The notes below the pieces were generated by a model that saw nothing but the letters and a program-made list of their open reading frames with translations, did no database searches and was not told the origin of the DNA. From NCBI RefSeq assembly GCF_002531755.2, contig NZ_CP034998.1:3414001-3478000 (forward strand): a stretch of DNA of 64,000 nucleotides, written 5' to 3'. Source of the DNA: Rhizobium acidisoli (GTDB lineage Bacteria > Pseudomonadota > Alphaproteobacteria > Rhizobiales > Rhizobiaceae). The position numbers were made by a program, and so were the translations under genes. Positions 45,683 through 55,783 of this stretch are shown here, piece by piece. Each line of letters begins with the position of its first letter. Within the stretch, counting starts at the first letter, position 1.

Positions 45683-46720
45683 ATGCTGTTCGGCGGCTTC
45701 GATATCGTCGTGATCGTACTGGTTATCTTCGTCATCCTGGTGCTTTTTGCCGGGATCAAGACCGTGCCGCAGGGCTATCGCTATACGATCGAGCGCTTCG
45801 GCCGCTACACCCGTACGCTGGAGCCGGGCCTCAACCTCATCACCCCCTTCATCGAGCGCGTCGGCGCCCGGTTGAACGTGATGGAGCAGGTGCTGAACGT
45901 GCCGACCCAGGAGGTGATCACCAAGGACAATGCCTCGGTTTCGGCCGATGCCGTCGCCTTCTATCAAGTGCTGAACGCTGCCCAGTCCGCCTATCAGGTT
46001 GCCAACCTCGAAAACGCCATCCTCAATCTGACCATGACCAATATCCGCTCGGTCATGGGCTCGATGGATCTCGACGAACTGCTTTCCAACCGCGATGCGA
46101 TCAACGACCGGCTGCTGCGCGTCGTCGACGAGGCCGTGCAGCCCTGGGGCATCAAGGTCACCCGCGTCGAAATCAAGGACATCCAGCCGCCGCGCGATCT
46201 CGTCGATGCGATGGCCCGGCAGATGAAGGCCGAGCGCGAGAAACGCGCCCAGGTGCTGGAAGCCGAGGGCTCACGCAACGCCCAGATTCTGAGGGCCGAA
46301 GGCGCCAAGCAATCCGCCATTCTCCAGGCTGAAGGCCAGCGCGAGGCCGCCTTCCGCAATGCCGAAGCCCGGGAGCGCCTGGCCGAGGCCGAAGCCAAGG
46401 CGACGAAGATGGTTTCCGAAGCCATTGCCGCCGGCGACATTCAGGCGATCAACTATTTTGTCGCGCAAAAATACACCGAGGCACTCACCGCGATCGGCTC
46501 GGCATCCAATTCCAAGATCGTGATGATGCCGATGGAAGCCTCTTCCATCCTGAGCTCGCTCGGCGGCATCGGCGCCATTGCCCGCGAAGTGTTCGGCGAT
46601 GGCGGCAACAACCCGGCTTCGCCGCCACCCCTGCCGCGTCCCCGCCCGGCGCCGGCACGCTCGACGCCACCGATCAACCCGTCGACCCCCAATCCTTTCA
46701 ATCCCGATCAGGAGCGCTAA
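45683..46720 (+). CDS. qmcA: SPFH/band 7 (stomatin-like) membrane protein
   Basis: A 345-residue protein anchored by one N-terminal helix ([18 protein letters not shown]). The SPFH domain has [24 protein letters not shown] near residue 35 and [18 protein letters not shown] near 75. A coiled coil rich in Ala, Glu and Arg follows ([15 protein letters not shown] to about residue 250). The C-terminus is Pro-rich. The start follows GGAGGAATTC. It is directly followed by an NfeD gene, its usual partner, with 3 bases between. It probably forms membrane microdomains with a role in protein quality control. Confidence 0.95.
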   Translation: MLFGGFDIVVIVLVIFVILVLFAGIKTVPQGYRYTIERFGRYTRTLEPGLNLITPFIERVGARLNVMEQVLNVPTQEVITKDNASVSADAVAFYQVLNAAQSAYQVANLENAILNLTMTNIRSVMGSMDLDELLSNRDAINDRLLRVVDEAVQPWGIKVTRVEIKDIQPPRDLVDAMARQMKAEREKRAQVLEAEGSRNAQILRAEGAKQSAILQAEGQREAAFRNAEARERLAEAEAKATKMVSEAIAAGDIQAINYFVAQKYTEALTAIGSASNSKIVMMPMEASSILSSLGGIGAIAREVFGDGGNNPASPPPLPRPRPAPARSTPPINPSTPNPFNPDQER

Positions 46721-46723
46721 GCC

Positions 46724-47185
46724 ATGCTGGCGAAGATCGTCGCCGAACTTGGTCCGTGGAGCTGGTGGGTCGCGGGACTGGTGCTGCTCGCCGCGGAAAT
46801 GATCGTGCCCGGGTTCTTCCTGGTCTGGATCGGCCTTGCCGCCTTGATCGTCGGCGCGCTGTCGCTCCTCTTCTGGGACAGCGCTTTCTGGGTCTGGGAG
46901 CTGCAGGCGATCGTTTTTGCGCTGCTAGCCGTCGCCACGACCTTCGCCGGTCGTCGGCTGACGCTGCGCAATTCGACGACCGACGAGCCCTTTCTCAATC
47001 AGCGCGGCGCCAGCCTCGTCGGCCGCACGGCGACGCTGCACGAACCGATCCGCGAGGGCCGCGGCCGCATCCGCCTCGACGATACGCTATGGCAGGTGAT
47101 GGGACCGGACCTGCCGGCGGGAACGCAGGTGAAGGTGGTGTCGAGCAACGGCCGCGACCTGACGGTCGAGCCTGTCTCTGTCTGA
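46724..47185 (+). CDS. NfeD-family membrane protein
   Basis: A 153-residue protein with about three membrane helices (WWVAGLVLLAAEMIVPGFF, LIVGALSLLFWDSAF, VFALLAVATTFAG) and a C-terminal OB-fold NfeD domain (GRTATLHEPIREGRGRIRLD, and KVVSSNGRDLTVEPV). It lacks the ClpP-like protease part of long NfeD proteins. It lies three bases after the stomatin-like gene and should act with it. Confidence 0.94.
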   Translation: MLAKIVAELGPWSWWVAGLVLLAAEMIVPGFFLVWIGLAALIVGALSLLFWDSAFWVWELQAIVFALLAVATTFAGRRLTLRNSTTDEPFLNQRGASLVGRTATLHEPIREGRGRIRLDDTLWQVMGPDLPAGTQVKVVSSNGRDLTVEPVSV

Positions 47186-47198
47186 TTCACAGCTCTGA

Positions 47199-48194
47199 TC
47201 AGGCGACGCCGATCCGCAGCAGATCGTGGAAATGCACCAGCCCGACCGGCCGGTGGTCGTCGTCGATGACGATCAGCGCGCCGATGTGGTGCTGGTTGAG
47301 CAGCGCCAGCGCGGCGGTCGCCAGCATCGTTGGCTTCACCGTCTTCGGCGTCCGCGTCATGATGTCGTCGACCGCAAGCTCTGAAAGATTGCGGGTCAGG
47401 TTTCGGGCCATGTCGCCTTCGGTGACGATGCCGCAGAGCCGCCCATCCTCGTCAAGCACGCCGACGCAGCCGAAATGCTTGCGCGACAGCACCGTGATCG
47501 CCTCCGGCATTGCCGTGCCCCTGGCCACGAGCGGCAGCCGTTCGCCGGTGTGCATAATATCGGCGACATGCATCAGGCTCGCGCCCAGCTTGCCGCCGGG
47601 ATGGAAGACGTGGAAATCCGTGGCGGTAAAGCCGCGCGCCTCCAACAGCGCCACGGCCAGCGCGTCGCCGATCGCAAGCTGCATCAGTGTCGAGGTCGTC
47701 GGCGCCAGCCCATTCGGGCAGGCTTCCTGCTCGTTCGGCACGAGAAGGACGATATCGGCGGCTGTCGCAAGTGAGGAACTGCCGCTGCAGGTAATCGCGA
47801 TCAGCGGAATGGAGAAGCGCCGCGTGAAGGAAATGATGCTCTTGAGCTCGGCGCTCTCGCCGCCCTTGGAAATTGCCAACACGACGTCGTCGGTCGCGAT
47901 CATGCCGAGATCGCCGTGATTGGCCTCGGCCGCATGCACGAAAAAGGCAGGAGTCCCGGTTGAAGCGAACGTCGCCGCAAGCTTGGCGCCGATGTGCCCG
48001 CTCTTACCGACGCCGGTGACGATAACACGTCCGGTGATATCGCCGATAACTTCGACAGCGCGTGTGAAAGGACCGGCCAATCCATTGCCGAAGGCCTGTT
48101 CGAGCGCTTCAAGACCGCGTCTTTCGATCTCTATCGTGCGTTTTGCCGATTCGAGCACGCTGTTTTCAACGAGGTTTATCGCTCTTCTGTTCAT
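47199..48194 (-). CDS. kdsD: D-arabinose 5-phosphate isomerase
   Basis: Converts ribulose 5-phosphate to arabinose 5-phosphate, the first step to KDO for lipopolysaccharide. The 331-residue protein has an N-terminal SIS domain (TGVGKSGHIGAKLAATFAST, AEANHGDLGMI, ISKGGESAEL, PNGLAPTTSTLMQLAIGDAL) and two CBS domains (ending VADIMHTGERLPLV and VDDIMTRTPKTVKP). Its length and arrangement match KdsD/KpsF. It is divergent from an outer-membrane protein gene and convergent with NfeD, 13 bases away. Confidence 0.95.
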   Translation of the reverse strand: MNRRAINLVENSVLESAKRTIEIERRGLEALEQAFGNGLAGPFTRAVEVIGDITGRVIVTGVGKSGHIGAKLAATFASTGTPAFFVHAAEANHGDLGMIATDDVVLAISKGGESAELKSIISFTRRFSIPLIAITCSGSSSLATAADIVLLVPNEQEACPNGLAPTTSTLMQLAIGDALAVALLEARGFTATDFHVFHPGGKLGASLMHVADIMHTGERLPLVARGTAMPEAITVLSRKHFGCVGVLDEDGRLCGIVTEGDMARNLTRNLSELAVDDIMTRTPKTVKPTMLATAALALLNQHHIGALIVIDDDHRPVGLVHFHDLLRIGVA

Positions 48195-48319
48195 GAAGCT
48201 GCGTTAGACCTTTTCACTTTCCAAGTCCACCCCGCACTCTTTCCGAAATGTGAACGGCACCCGCCGTCGGCAACGAATGATTAACCACGAGGCTTTACCT
48301 TTGGGTAAGAACCGAAAGC

Positions 48320-49876
48320 ATGTCAGGCGCGAATTGCATGGGCCAGCCAAAACAGACGAGCAGTGTGACGCCGCTCCGCGCCATGAGCCGTGCCGTCACT
48401 TTTGCTGCGTTCGGTGGCCTGCTTCTCAGCCAGACGGCAGCCCTGGCGCAGTCCGCCTCGCAACAGCTGGCAACGACGGCAAATAGCCGCTCCACCGTCT
48501 CTCAGGACAACACCACGAACGCCGCCGCCGCTTTCGATGACGGCACCGACGATACCGCCACGCCTGCGGCGAACGGCACGACCGCAAACCCGGATGATGC
48601 CGCGCAGAGGCCGGCCATACCGGATGCGCAAGCCGGCGACGACATTACCGGCTCCATCCTCGATGAGGATATCCGCCGGCTGAACACCCGCGAAGCACCG
48701 ATCGACGAAACGCTGCCGCGCCGCCGGGCTGCCGAAAGTGCCTCGACGGCCGAAACGCCGGGCATTCCGATCGGCACCTTCGTGCTCCGCCCGAGCGTCA
48801 CCCAGAGCATCAACACCGAGACCACCAAGGACGGCAGCACCACGCAAAGGCGCGCCTTCCTCGAAACCGATGCAGCCGCGACACTCACCTCCGACTGGGG
48901 CCGGCATCAGCTGACCGTCACCTCGGAAGGCGCCTGGCAGCGGAATATCAGCGGCGAGGGTGAGGAGCAGCCGTCCTTCAAGGTCAACGGCGACCTCCGG
49001 CTGGATCTTCCCGACGATACGGTCGCGCATCTCACTGCCGGTTACAATTTCTACCGCGAGGATACGGACGATCCCGATGCGATCGCCAATGCGACACAAC
49101 AGTCGGACGTACAGGAATTTTCGGCTGGCGCCTCCGTCCAACGCGATTTCGGCATCCTCCGCGGCACGACGGCGCTGGCGCTGACCCGCTCGATCTATTC
49201 CGACGCCACGCTGACCAATGGCACGACCGTCGCTCTCAGCGACCGCGACCAGACGACCGGCACGTTGCGCGGCCGCGTCGGTTACGAACTGTCTCCCGCA
49301 CTCATTCCCTTCATCGAGGCCACGGTCGGCCGGACGCTCTATGACGAGACGCGTGATTCGGCCGGTTACGAACGTTCCGGCCATAGCTACGGCGCCAAGG
49401 CAGGCGTCGAGGTCGATCTCGGCGAAAAGCTGAAGGGTGAAGTCGGCGTCGGCTACGAGATGGCGAATTTCGAAGACAGCCGGCTGTCGTCGATCGATAC
49501 CGCGACCCTCGATGCGAGCCTGCTCTGGTCGCCGATCCGCGGTACCGATGTCAATCTCGACCTGCAGACGAGCATCCAGCCCTCGACCACGGCGGGCGAA
49601 AGCGGCTATGTCTCGCACGCGTTGACGACGACGGTCACCCACCAGTTGCGCGACAATCTGGTTGGCACGATGATCGGCGGGGTGACGTGGCGCGATTATC
49701 CGACCGACAGCACCATCAACGACGAGCTCGTCTATACCGCGGCGACCGGCCTGACCTGGAACATCAACCGCTATCTCGATCTCACCAGCACGCTCGGCTA
49801 CGAGCTGACCGCGCGCAAGGAAGGCACCGATTCGCAGCAATGGCGCGCCGGCGTCGGCCTCAAGCTCAAACGCTAA
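48320..49876 (+). CDS. Outer-membrane beta-barrel protein with disordered N-terminus
   Basis: A 518-residue protein. Either ATG 48320 or 48338 may start it. A signal peptide ends near ALAQSA, followed by about 120 residues rich in Asn, Thr, Ala and Asp. From about residue 150 onward, alternating amphipathic strands such as TLTSDWGRHQLTVTSEGAWQ and VAHLTAGYNFYRE continue to the C-terminus, which ends in GVGLKLKR. This fits an outer-membrane beta-barrel (OMP_b-brl_2-like). It is divergent from kdsD, but a functional link is not established. Confidence 0.88.
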   Translation: MSGANCMGQPKQTSSVTPLRAMSRAVTFAAFGGLLLSQTAALAQSASQQLATTANSRSTVSQDNTTNAAAAFDDGTDDTATPAANGTTANPDDAAQRPAIPDAQAGDDITGSILDEDIRRLNTREAPIDETLPRRRAAESASTAETPGIPIGTFVLRPSVTQSINTETTKDGSTTQRRAFLETDAAATLTSDWGRHQLTVTSEGAWQRNISGEGEEQPSFKVNGDLRLDLPDDTVAHLTAGYNFYREDTDDPDAIANATQQSDVQEFSAGASVQRDFGILRGTTALALTRSIYSDATLTNGTTVALSDRDQTTGTLRGRVGYELSPALIPFIEATVGRTLYDETRDSAGYERSGHSYGAKAGVEVDLGEKLKGEVGVGYEMANFEDSRLSSIDTATLDASLLWSPIRGTDVNLDLQTSIQPSTTAGESGYVSHALTTTVTHQLRDNLVGTMIGGVTWRDYPTDSTINDELVYTAATGLTWNINRYLDLTSTLGYELTARKEGTDSQQWRAGVGLKLKR

Positions 49877-49899
49877 AAGCATGTCGCCCTGCCATCCGC

Positions 49900-50751
49900 T
49901 CAGGCTGATGCTATCAGATCCTGCAGGATGCCGATGATGCGGCGGTGCTGAGGGGCGTGACGTGTGCGGATGCTGGTTGCGGCATAGACCGTCTGTTGAA
50001 TGGGTGGAGCGTCCTCTACCGGGAAAGCGGCACCTTCCTTGATAAGTCGCGCAGCACTGCTTTTCATGAGGTAGGCAGCGCCCCCCAGCGTCATCAGCAA
50101 TTCCCTGATGGCGATGTTTTGCCCCGACGCCAGCGGTGCTGCCGACAGATGCGGCAAAGCCAGTCGGTGGGCACGGTCGAAGGCCGGAGAATAGATGGCC
50201 TGGATATAGGTTTCGGGTCGAAGTGCGCCGACGGTGCAGGCGACGTTGCTGACCAGATTATATGTCATTTCCCCGATTCTTTCATAGTAAAGGTCGGGCA
50301 GGTAGTGCGGAGTATAGAGAACGGCCAGATCGAGATCTCCAGCAGCGAGGTCGCGGTTCATCTGGTTCGAGTAGTCTGCTTCCACGTAGATCGATGTCCC
50401 AGGCAGCTCGGCGCGGACCGCAGAAAGCCAGCGCCCGGCAAAGATTTCGGCAAGGTCGTGTTGGATGCCGAGCCGCATGGATCGCTCATAGGCGCCCGCA
50501 TTCTCGACCGCCCGCGTTGCCTCATTCCACTGATATTGAAGGGCTTTCGCATGATCCAGGAAACGCAGGCCCGACGCCGTCGGTGCGGTGCCACCCTTGT
50601 TGCGGGTGAAGAGCTTTCGGTTGAACTGCGCCTCCAGCGCCTTAACGCGATGGGAAACGGTTGATTGCGTGACGTTCAACCGCTCCGCCGTGCGGTTGAA
50701 GCTGCGGGTTTCCATCAGGTCGAGAAAAGTCTCGATAAGATCAATCTGCAT
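49900..50751 (-). CDS. LysR-family regulator of the demethylation operon
   Basis: A 283-residue regulator. The HTH reads FLDLMETRSFNRTAERLNVTQSTVSHRVKALEAQFNRKLF near the N-terminus. The effector domain includes LGIQHDLAEIFAGRWLSAVR and LDLAVLYTPHYLPDLYYERI. The ATG at 50751 begins MQIDLIETFLDLM. It lies back-to-back with the flavoprotein-Rieske operon, separated by 131 bases containing a perfect LysR-type box, so it is the likely activator. The inducer is probably the methylated substrate. Confidence 0.95.
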   Translation of the reverse strand: MQIDLIETFLDLMETRSFNRTAERLNVTQSTVSHRVKALEAQFNRKLFTRNKGGTAPTASGLRFLDHAKALQYQWNEATRAVENAGAYERSMRLGIQHDLAEIFAGRWLSAVRAELPGTSIYVEADYSNQMNRDLAAGDLDLAVLYTPHYLPDLYYERIGEMTYNLVSNVACTVGALRPETYIQAIYSPAFDRAHRLALPHLSAAPLASGQNIAIRELLMTLGGAAYLMKSSAARLIKEGAAFPVEDAPPIQQTVYAATSIRTRHAPQHRRIIGILQDLIASA

Positions 50752-50794
50752 GTTCTTTCCAGGCTCACTGGTCGAGGGGATCTGGCATTATCTA

Positions 50795-50809
50795 ATCGAA
50801 TTCTTCGAT
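50795..50809. promoter_or_regulatory. LysR-type binding box
   Basis: ATCGAA-TTC-TTCGAT is a perfect inverted repeat containing T-N11-A (T 50796, A 50808). It lies 44 bases from the LysR start and 74 bases from the first operon start. Confidence 0.65.
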
Positions 50810-50882
50810 CAATAAAGCAAGTTCCCTCCGCTTGATGCCGCTCCCGTTCGTTGCCACACTTCCCTTCGAACGAGGAGCAGCC

Positions 50883-53333
50883 ATGTCGAATTTGCCATCT
50901 CAGGCGCGCGTTGTGATTATCGGCGGAGGAGCTGTCGGCGTATCCGCCCTCTATCATCTGGCCATAGCGGGCTGGACCGACGCGGTGCTTCTGGAAAAAA
51001 ACGAACTGACTGCCGGATCGACGTGGCATGCGGCCGGCAATGTGCCGACGTTTTCTTCTTCCTGGTCGATCATGAACATGCAGCGCTATTCCGCCTCGCT
51101 CTATCGCGAGCTGGGCGCTCAGGTCGACTATCCGATGAACTACCACGTGACCGGCTCGATCCGGCTCGGCCACTCGAACGAGCGGCTGCAGGAATTCAAG
51201 CGTGTGGTCGGCATGGGACGCTACCAGGGCATGGACCTCGACATCCTGTCGCCCGAGCAGATCAAATCGAAATATCCCTTTGTCGAGACCCATGACCTCA
51301 TCGGCGCGCTCCACGATCCGCATGACGGCGACATCGATCCGGCGCAGCTGACCCAGGCCTTGGCAAAGGGCGCTCGCGACCTGGGGGCGCGGATCTTCCG
51401 CTTCTGTCCCGCAACCGGTGCGCGCAGGGAAAACAACGAATGGATCGTTTCCACCCCCGAGGGTGATATCCGCTGCGAATATGTCGTCAATGCCGCCGGC
51501 TATTACGCCCGCGAAGTCGGCAAATGGTTCGGCCGCGAGGTGCCGATGATGGTGATGAGCCATCAGTACATGCTGTTCGAAGAAATTCCTGAGCTTGCCG
51601 CATGGTCGAAAGAGGCAGGCCACAAGCTGCCGCTGCTGCGAGACGTCGATAGTTCCTACTATCTGCGGCAGGAAAAGACCGGGATGAACCTCGGTCCCTA
51701 TGAGCGCAATTGCAAGGCGCATTGGCTGACGCCCGAGGATCCGATGCCGGAGGATTTCTCCTTCCAGCTTTTCCCCGACGATCTCGAGCGGCTGGAATGG
51801 TATCTCAATGACGCTGTCGAGCGCGTGCCGATCCTCGGCACTGCCGGTCTGTCGCGCATGATCAACGGACCTATCCCCTATACACCGGACGGCAATCCGC
51901 TGATCGGGCCGATGCCGGGCGTGCCGAATGCGTTTGAGGCCTGCGTCTTCACTTTCGGTATCTGCCAGGCGGGCGGTGCCGGCAAGGTGCTGGCCGAATG
52001 GCTGACCGAAGGGCAGACCGAATGGGACATGTGGTCCTGCGACCCACGTCGCTATACGCGCTTTGCTTCCGACCAGGATTACTGCATCGCCAAGGGCATG
52101 GAAGTTTACGGCCATGAATATGCGATGCATTTCCCGAAACATGCCTGGCCTGCTGGTCGCAACAGGAAACTCTCGCCGATCCATGATCGGATCGCAGCAC
52201 TTGGTGCGCAATTCAAGCCCTATAATGGCTGGGAGCGCGCCAACTGGTACGCCAAATCAGGCGATGACACGTCGGAACAATCAACGCAGACCTGGAATCG
52301 GGCGGGACCGTGGCAGAAACGGATCGAGGAGGAATGCCTGGCGGTGCGTGATGCTGCGGGCATTCTCGATCTGCCGGGCTTTTCCCGCTACCGCCTGCAG
52401 GGTGAAGGCGCGCGCGACTGGCTGCTCGGCCTGATCACCGGCAAGGTGCCGAAACCCGGCCGCATCGGACTTGCCTATTTTGCCGACGACAAAGGCCGTA
52501 TCGTCACCGAAATGTCGGTGATGGCGCTGGAAGAGAATCTTTTCTTCTTGACCACCGCAGCGACAGCGCAGTGGCACGATTTCGCATGGTTGCAGAAGCA
52601 TCTGCCGAAAGACGCGAGTTTCACGCTCGACGATGTGACGGACGATTTGGCCTGCCAGATACTGTCAGGGCCGCAATCGCGTGCCATCCTCGCAGAAGTC
52701 ACCGATGCCGATCTTTCCAAGCCGTGGCTGACGCACCAGTCCTGCCAGATAGCAGGCCGCCCACTGCAGCTGGTGCGCGTTTCCTTCGTCGGCGAGCTTG
52801 GCTGGGAGCTTCACACGAAGGTGGACGACACGGCCGCGGTCTTCGACGCGGTCTGGGCTGCAGGCGGGAAGCATGGCCTGAAGCCATTCGGCATGGAAGC
52901 ACTCGACAGCCTGCGTATCGAGAAGGGCTACCGCGCCTGGAAGGGCGACCTTTCCACCGATTACACCATACTGCAGGGCGGGCTGGAGCGTTTCGTCGAC
53001 TGGGCAAAACCCGATTTCAAGGGCAAGACGGCGCTCGAGCGCGAGAAGCAGCAAGGTGTGACGAAGCGCTTCGTCACATTGGCTGTCGATGCCGGCGAAT
53101 GTGACGCCCCCTATATGTCGACGCTCTGGCGCGACGGTCAATTGGTCGGAGAGACAACGTCGGGCAACTGGGGCTACCGCGTCGGCAAGTCCGTGACGCT
53201 CGGCATGCTGCGGTCGGATCTGGCGGTGCCGGGCACGGAGCTGGAGGTTGAAATCTTCGGCGACCGGTTCAAGGCCGTCGTCCAGCCCGACCGGCCGTTG
53301 TGGGATCCCGAGAACGAGAGATTGCGAGCATGA
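50883..53333 (+). CDS. Dimethylglycine/sarcosine dehydrogenase-like flavoprotein, first paralog
   Basis: An 816-residue enzyme starting [20 protein letters not shown] at ATG 50883. The FAD-binding DAO domain covers about residues 1-380, with the FAD-linking His candidate in [11 protein letters not shown] and the glycine-rich [15 protein letters not shown]. The second half has the GcvT (folate-binding) domain: [22 protein letters not shown] and [15 protein letters not shown]. This layout is that of dimethylglycine or sarcosine dehydrogenases, which oxidise an N-methyl group and load it onto tetrahydrofolate. The stop overlaps the next gene by four bases. The substrate is not readable from sequence. 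Confidence 0.92.
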   Translation: MSNLPSQARVVIIGGGAVGVSALYHLAIAGWTDAVLLEKNELTAGSTWHAAGNVPTFSSSWSIMNMQRYSASLYRELGAQVDYPMNYHVTGSIRLGHSNERLQEFKRVVGMGRYQGMDLDILSPEQIKSKYPFVETHDLIGALHDPHDGDIDPAQLTQALAKGARDLGARIFRFCPATGARRENNEWIVSTPEGDIRCEYVVNAAGYYAREVGKWFGREVPMMVMSHQYMLFEEIPELAAWSKEAGHKLPLLRDVDSSYYLRQEKTGMNLGPYERNCKAHWLTPEDPMPEDFSFQLFPDDLERLEWYLNDAVERVPILGTAGLSRMINGPIPYTPDGNPLIGPMPGVPNAFEACVFTFGICQAGGAGKVLAEWLTEGQTEWDMWSCDPRRYTRFASDQDYCIAKGMEVYGHEYAMHFPKHAWPAGRNRKLSPIHDRIAALGAQFKPYNGWERANWYAKSGDDTSEQSTQTWNRAGPWQKRIEEECLAVRDAAGILDLPGFSRYRLQGEGARDWLLGLITGKVPKPGRIGLAYFADDKGRIVTEMSVMALEENLFFLTTAATAQWHDFAWLQKHLPKDASFTLDDVTDDLACQILSGPQSRAILAEVTDADLSKPWLTHQSCQIAGRPLQLVRVSFVGELGWELHTKVDDTAAVFDAVWAAGGKHGLKPFGMEALDSLRIEKGYRAWKGDLSTDYTILQGGLERFVDWAKPDFKGKTALEREKQQGVTKRFVTLAVDAGECDAPYMSTLWRDGQLVGETTSGNWGYRVGKSVTLGMLRSDLAVPGTELEVEIFGDRFKAVVQPDRPLWDPENERLRA

Positions 53334-55783
53334 CGAAACCCATCCCCCAAAAGGCACGCGCGGTGATCATCGGCGGCGGGGTCTCAGGCTGTTCCATCGC
53401 CTACCATCTGGCGAAGCTTGGCTGGACCGATGTCGTACTGCTCGAACGCAAACAGCTCACCTCAGGCACCACATGGCACGCGGCTGGCCTCATCGGTCAG
53501 CTCCGCGCCTCGCAAAACATGACGCGCCTCGCCAAATATTCCGCCGATCTCTACGTCAGGCTGGAGGCCGAAACCGGCATCGGCACCGGCATGCGCCAAA
53601 ATGGCTCGATCACCGTTGCCCTGACCGAAGAGCGTAAGGAAGAGATCTACCGTCAGGCCTCGTTGGCCCGGGCGTTCAAAATCGACGTTCGCGAGATTTC
53701 GCCGCAAGAGGCGAAGGCGCTTTACCCGCATCTCAACATCGGCGACATCAAGGCAGCGGTTCACCTGCCGCTCGACGGACAATGCGACCCGGCAAACATC
53801 GCCATGGCGCTCGCCAAGGGAGCTCGGCAGCACGGTGCGACCATCATCGAAGGCGTAAAGGTAATCGACGTGCTTGCCAGGGATGGTCGAGTCGTCGGCG
53901 TCGTCTGCGAACAGGCCGGCGAGCGTTTCACGATCGAGACGGAAAATGTCGTCAACGCCGCCGGCATGTGGGGCAGAGATCTCGCTCGGCAATCCGGCGT
54001 CACCTTGCCGCTGCATGCCTGCGAGCATTTCTACATTGTCACCGAGCCTGTTGGGGGGCTGAAATCTCTGCCTGTGCTGCGTGTGCCGGACGAGTGTGCC
54101 TATTACAAGGAAGATGCCGGCAAGATGCTCATTGGTGCCTTCGAGCCGGTTGCCAAGCCCTGGCCGCCGGCGGGCGAGGCGATCCGCGAGGACTTCTGCT
54201 TTGACCAGTTGCCCGAAGATTTCGACCACTTCCAGCCCATCCTCGAAATGGCGATCAACCGGATGCCGATGCTGGAAACCGCCGGCATTCACACCTTCTT
54301 CAATGGACCGGAGAGCTTTACGCCCGACGATCGCTATTATCTGGGCGAGGCGCCGGAACTGAACGGGTATTGGGTGGCGGCCGGATACAATTCGATCGGC
54401 ATCGTATCTTCTGGCGGTGCCGGCATGGCGCTTGCCCAATGGATGAACGACGGCGAACCGCCCTTCGATCTCTGGGATGTAGACATCCGCCGCGCCCAGC
54501 CCTTTCAGAGAAACCGGCTCTACCTGAAGGACAGGGTCACGGAGACGCTCGGCCTGCTTTACGCGGACCATTTCCCCTATCGGCAGATGGCGACCGCGCG
54601 CGGTATACGCCGCTCGCCGATCCATGAGCACCTTGCGGCGCGTGGCGCCGTGTTCGGCGAAGTGGCTGGCTGGGAGCGCGCCAACTGGTTTGCCAGGGAA
54701 GGGCAAGAGCGGGAATACCAGTATAGCTGGCGGCGACAGAACTGGTTTGAAAACCAACGCGAGGAACATCTGGCAATCAGGACCGGCGTCGGTCTCTTCG
54801 ACATGACCTCCTTTGGGAAAATCCGGGTCGAAGGGCGAGACGCCTGTCGCTTCCTGCAACGGCTCTGCGCCAACCAGATAGACGTGCCCGCCGGCCGTAT
54901 CGTCTATACGCAGATGCTGAACCATCGTGGCGGCATCGAAAGTGACCTCACCGCAACCCGGCTGACCGAAACCGCCTTCCTGCTCATTGTTCCAGGTGCG
55001 ACGCTGCAGCGTGATCTTGCCTGGTTGCGCAGGCACGTGGCCGATGAAAATGTCGTGGTTACCGATATGACGGCCGCCGAAAGCGTGCTCTGCGTGATGG
55101 GTCCGGAGTCGCGTCAGCTGATGCAGAGGGTCAGCCCTGACGATTTCTCCAACGACGCCCATCCCTTCGGCACTGCGCGGGAAATCGAGATCGGCATGGG
55201 AGTGGCTCGCGCTCACCGCGTCACCTATGTCGGCGAGCTCGGCTGGGAGCTGTATGTCTCGACCGACCAGGCCGCCCACGTCTTTGAGGCGCTGGAACTG
55301 GCTGGCCGAGACATCGGTCTGAAGCTTTGCGGCATCCACACGCTCGATAGCTGCCGCATCGAAAAGGGGTTCCGCCATTTCGGTCATGACATTACCGATG
55401 AGGATCATGTGCTGGAAGCAGGCCTCGGCTTCGCCGTCAAAACCGGCAAAGGGGAGTTCATCGGCCGCGATGCCGTCTTGCACAAGCAGGAAACGGGCGT
55501 TGATCGCCGGCTGGTGCAATTCAAGCTCACAGATCCTGAACCGTTGCTCTTTCACAACGAGGTGATCGTCCGCGACGGAGAGATCGTCGGCACCATAACC
55601 TCCGGCAACTACGGCCACTTCCTCGGCGGTGCGATCGGGCTGGGTTACGTGCCCTGTGAGGGTGAGAGCGCGGCGGAAGTGCTTGGCTCATTTTACGAAA
55701 TCGAGATTGCGGGAACGAGGGTGAGAGCCGAGACGTCACTTGCGCCGATGTATGACCCGAATGCCGCGAGGGTTCGGATGTGA
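53330..55783 (+). CDS. Dimethylglycine/sarcosine dehydrogenase-like flavoprotein, second paralog
   Basis: An 817-residue enzyme starting [20 protein letters not shown], similar in layout to the first paralog. DAO domain about 1-390 with [16 protein letters not shown] (FAD-linking His candidate), and GcvT domain from about 430 onward with [35 protein letters not shown] and [20 protein letters not shown]. It differs enough from the first to have its own substrate, for example the product of the first demethylation. Its stop overlaps the Rieske gene start (55780-55783). Confidence 0.92.
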   Translation: MTKPIPQKARAVIIGGGVSGCSIAYHLAKLGWTDVVLLERKQLTSGTTWHAAGLIGQLRASQNMTRLAKYSADLYVRLEAETGIGTGMRQNGSITVALTEERKEEIYRQASLARAFKIDVREISPQEAKALYPHLNIGDIKAAVHLPLDGQCDPANIAMALAKGARQHGATIIEGVKVIDVLARDGRVVGVVCEQAGERFTIETENVVNAAGMWGRDLARQSGVTLPLHACEHFYIVTEPVGGLKSLPVLRVPDECAYYKEDAGKMLIGAFEPVAKPWPPAGEAIREDFCFDQLPEDFDHFQPILEMAINRMPMLETAGIHTFFNGPESFTPDDRYYLGEAPELNGYWVAAGYNSIGIVSSGGAGMALAQWMNDGEPPFDLWDVDIRRAQPFQRNRLYLKDRVTETLGLLYADHFPYRQMATARGIRRSPIHEHLAARGAVFGEVAGWERANWFAREGQEREYQYSWRRQNWFENQREEHLAIRTGVGLFDMTSFGKIRVEGRDACRFLQRLCANQIDVPAGRIVYTQMLNHRGGIESDLTATRLTETAFLLIVPGATLQRDLAWLRRHVADENVVVTDMTAAESVLCVMGPESRQLMQRVSPDDFSNDAHPFGTAREIEIGMGVARAHRVTYVGELGWELYVSTDQAAHVFEALELAGRDIGLKLCGIHTLDSCRIEKGFRHFGHDITDEDHVLEAGLGFAVKTGKGEFIGRDAVLHKQETGVDRRLVQFKLTDPEPLLFHNEVIVRDGEIVGTITSGNYGHFLGGAIGLGYVPCEGESAAEVLGSFYEIEIAGTRVRAETSLAPMYDPNAARVRM

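Noticed and set aside
48323..49882. A 519-codon open frame on the minus strand opposite the outer-membrane protein gene
   Set aside because: It mirrors the plus-strand gene base for base and contains no domain or signal pattern; high GC leaves antisense frames open. The plus-strand reading has a signal peptide and beta-strand periodicity.
53462..55618. A 718-codon minus-strand open frame opposite the second flavoprotein
   Set aside because: The plus strand has full FAD and GcvT motifs and operon overlaps; the antisense product has no family resemblance.
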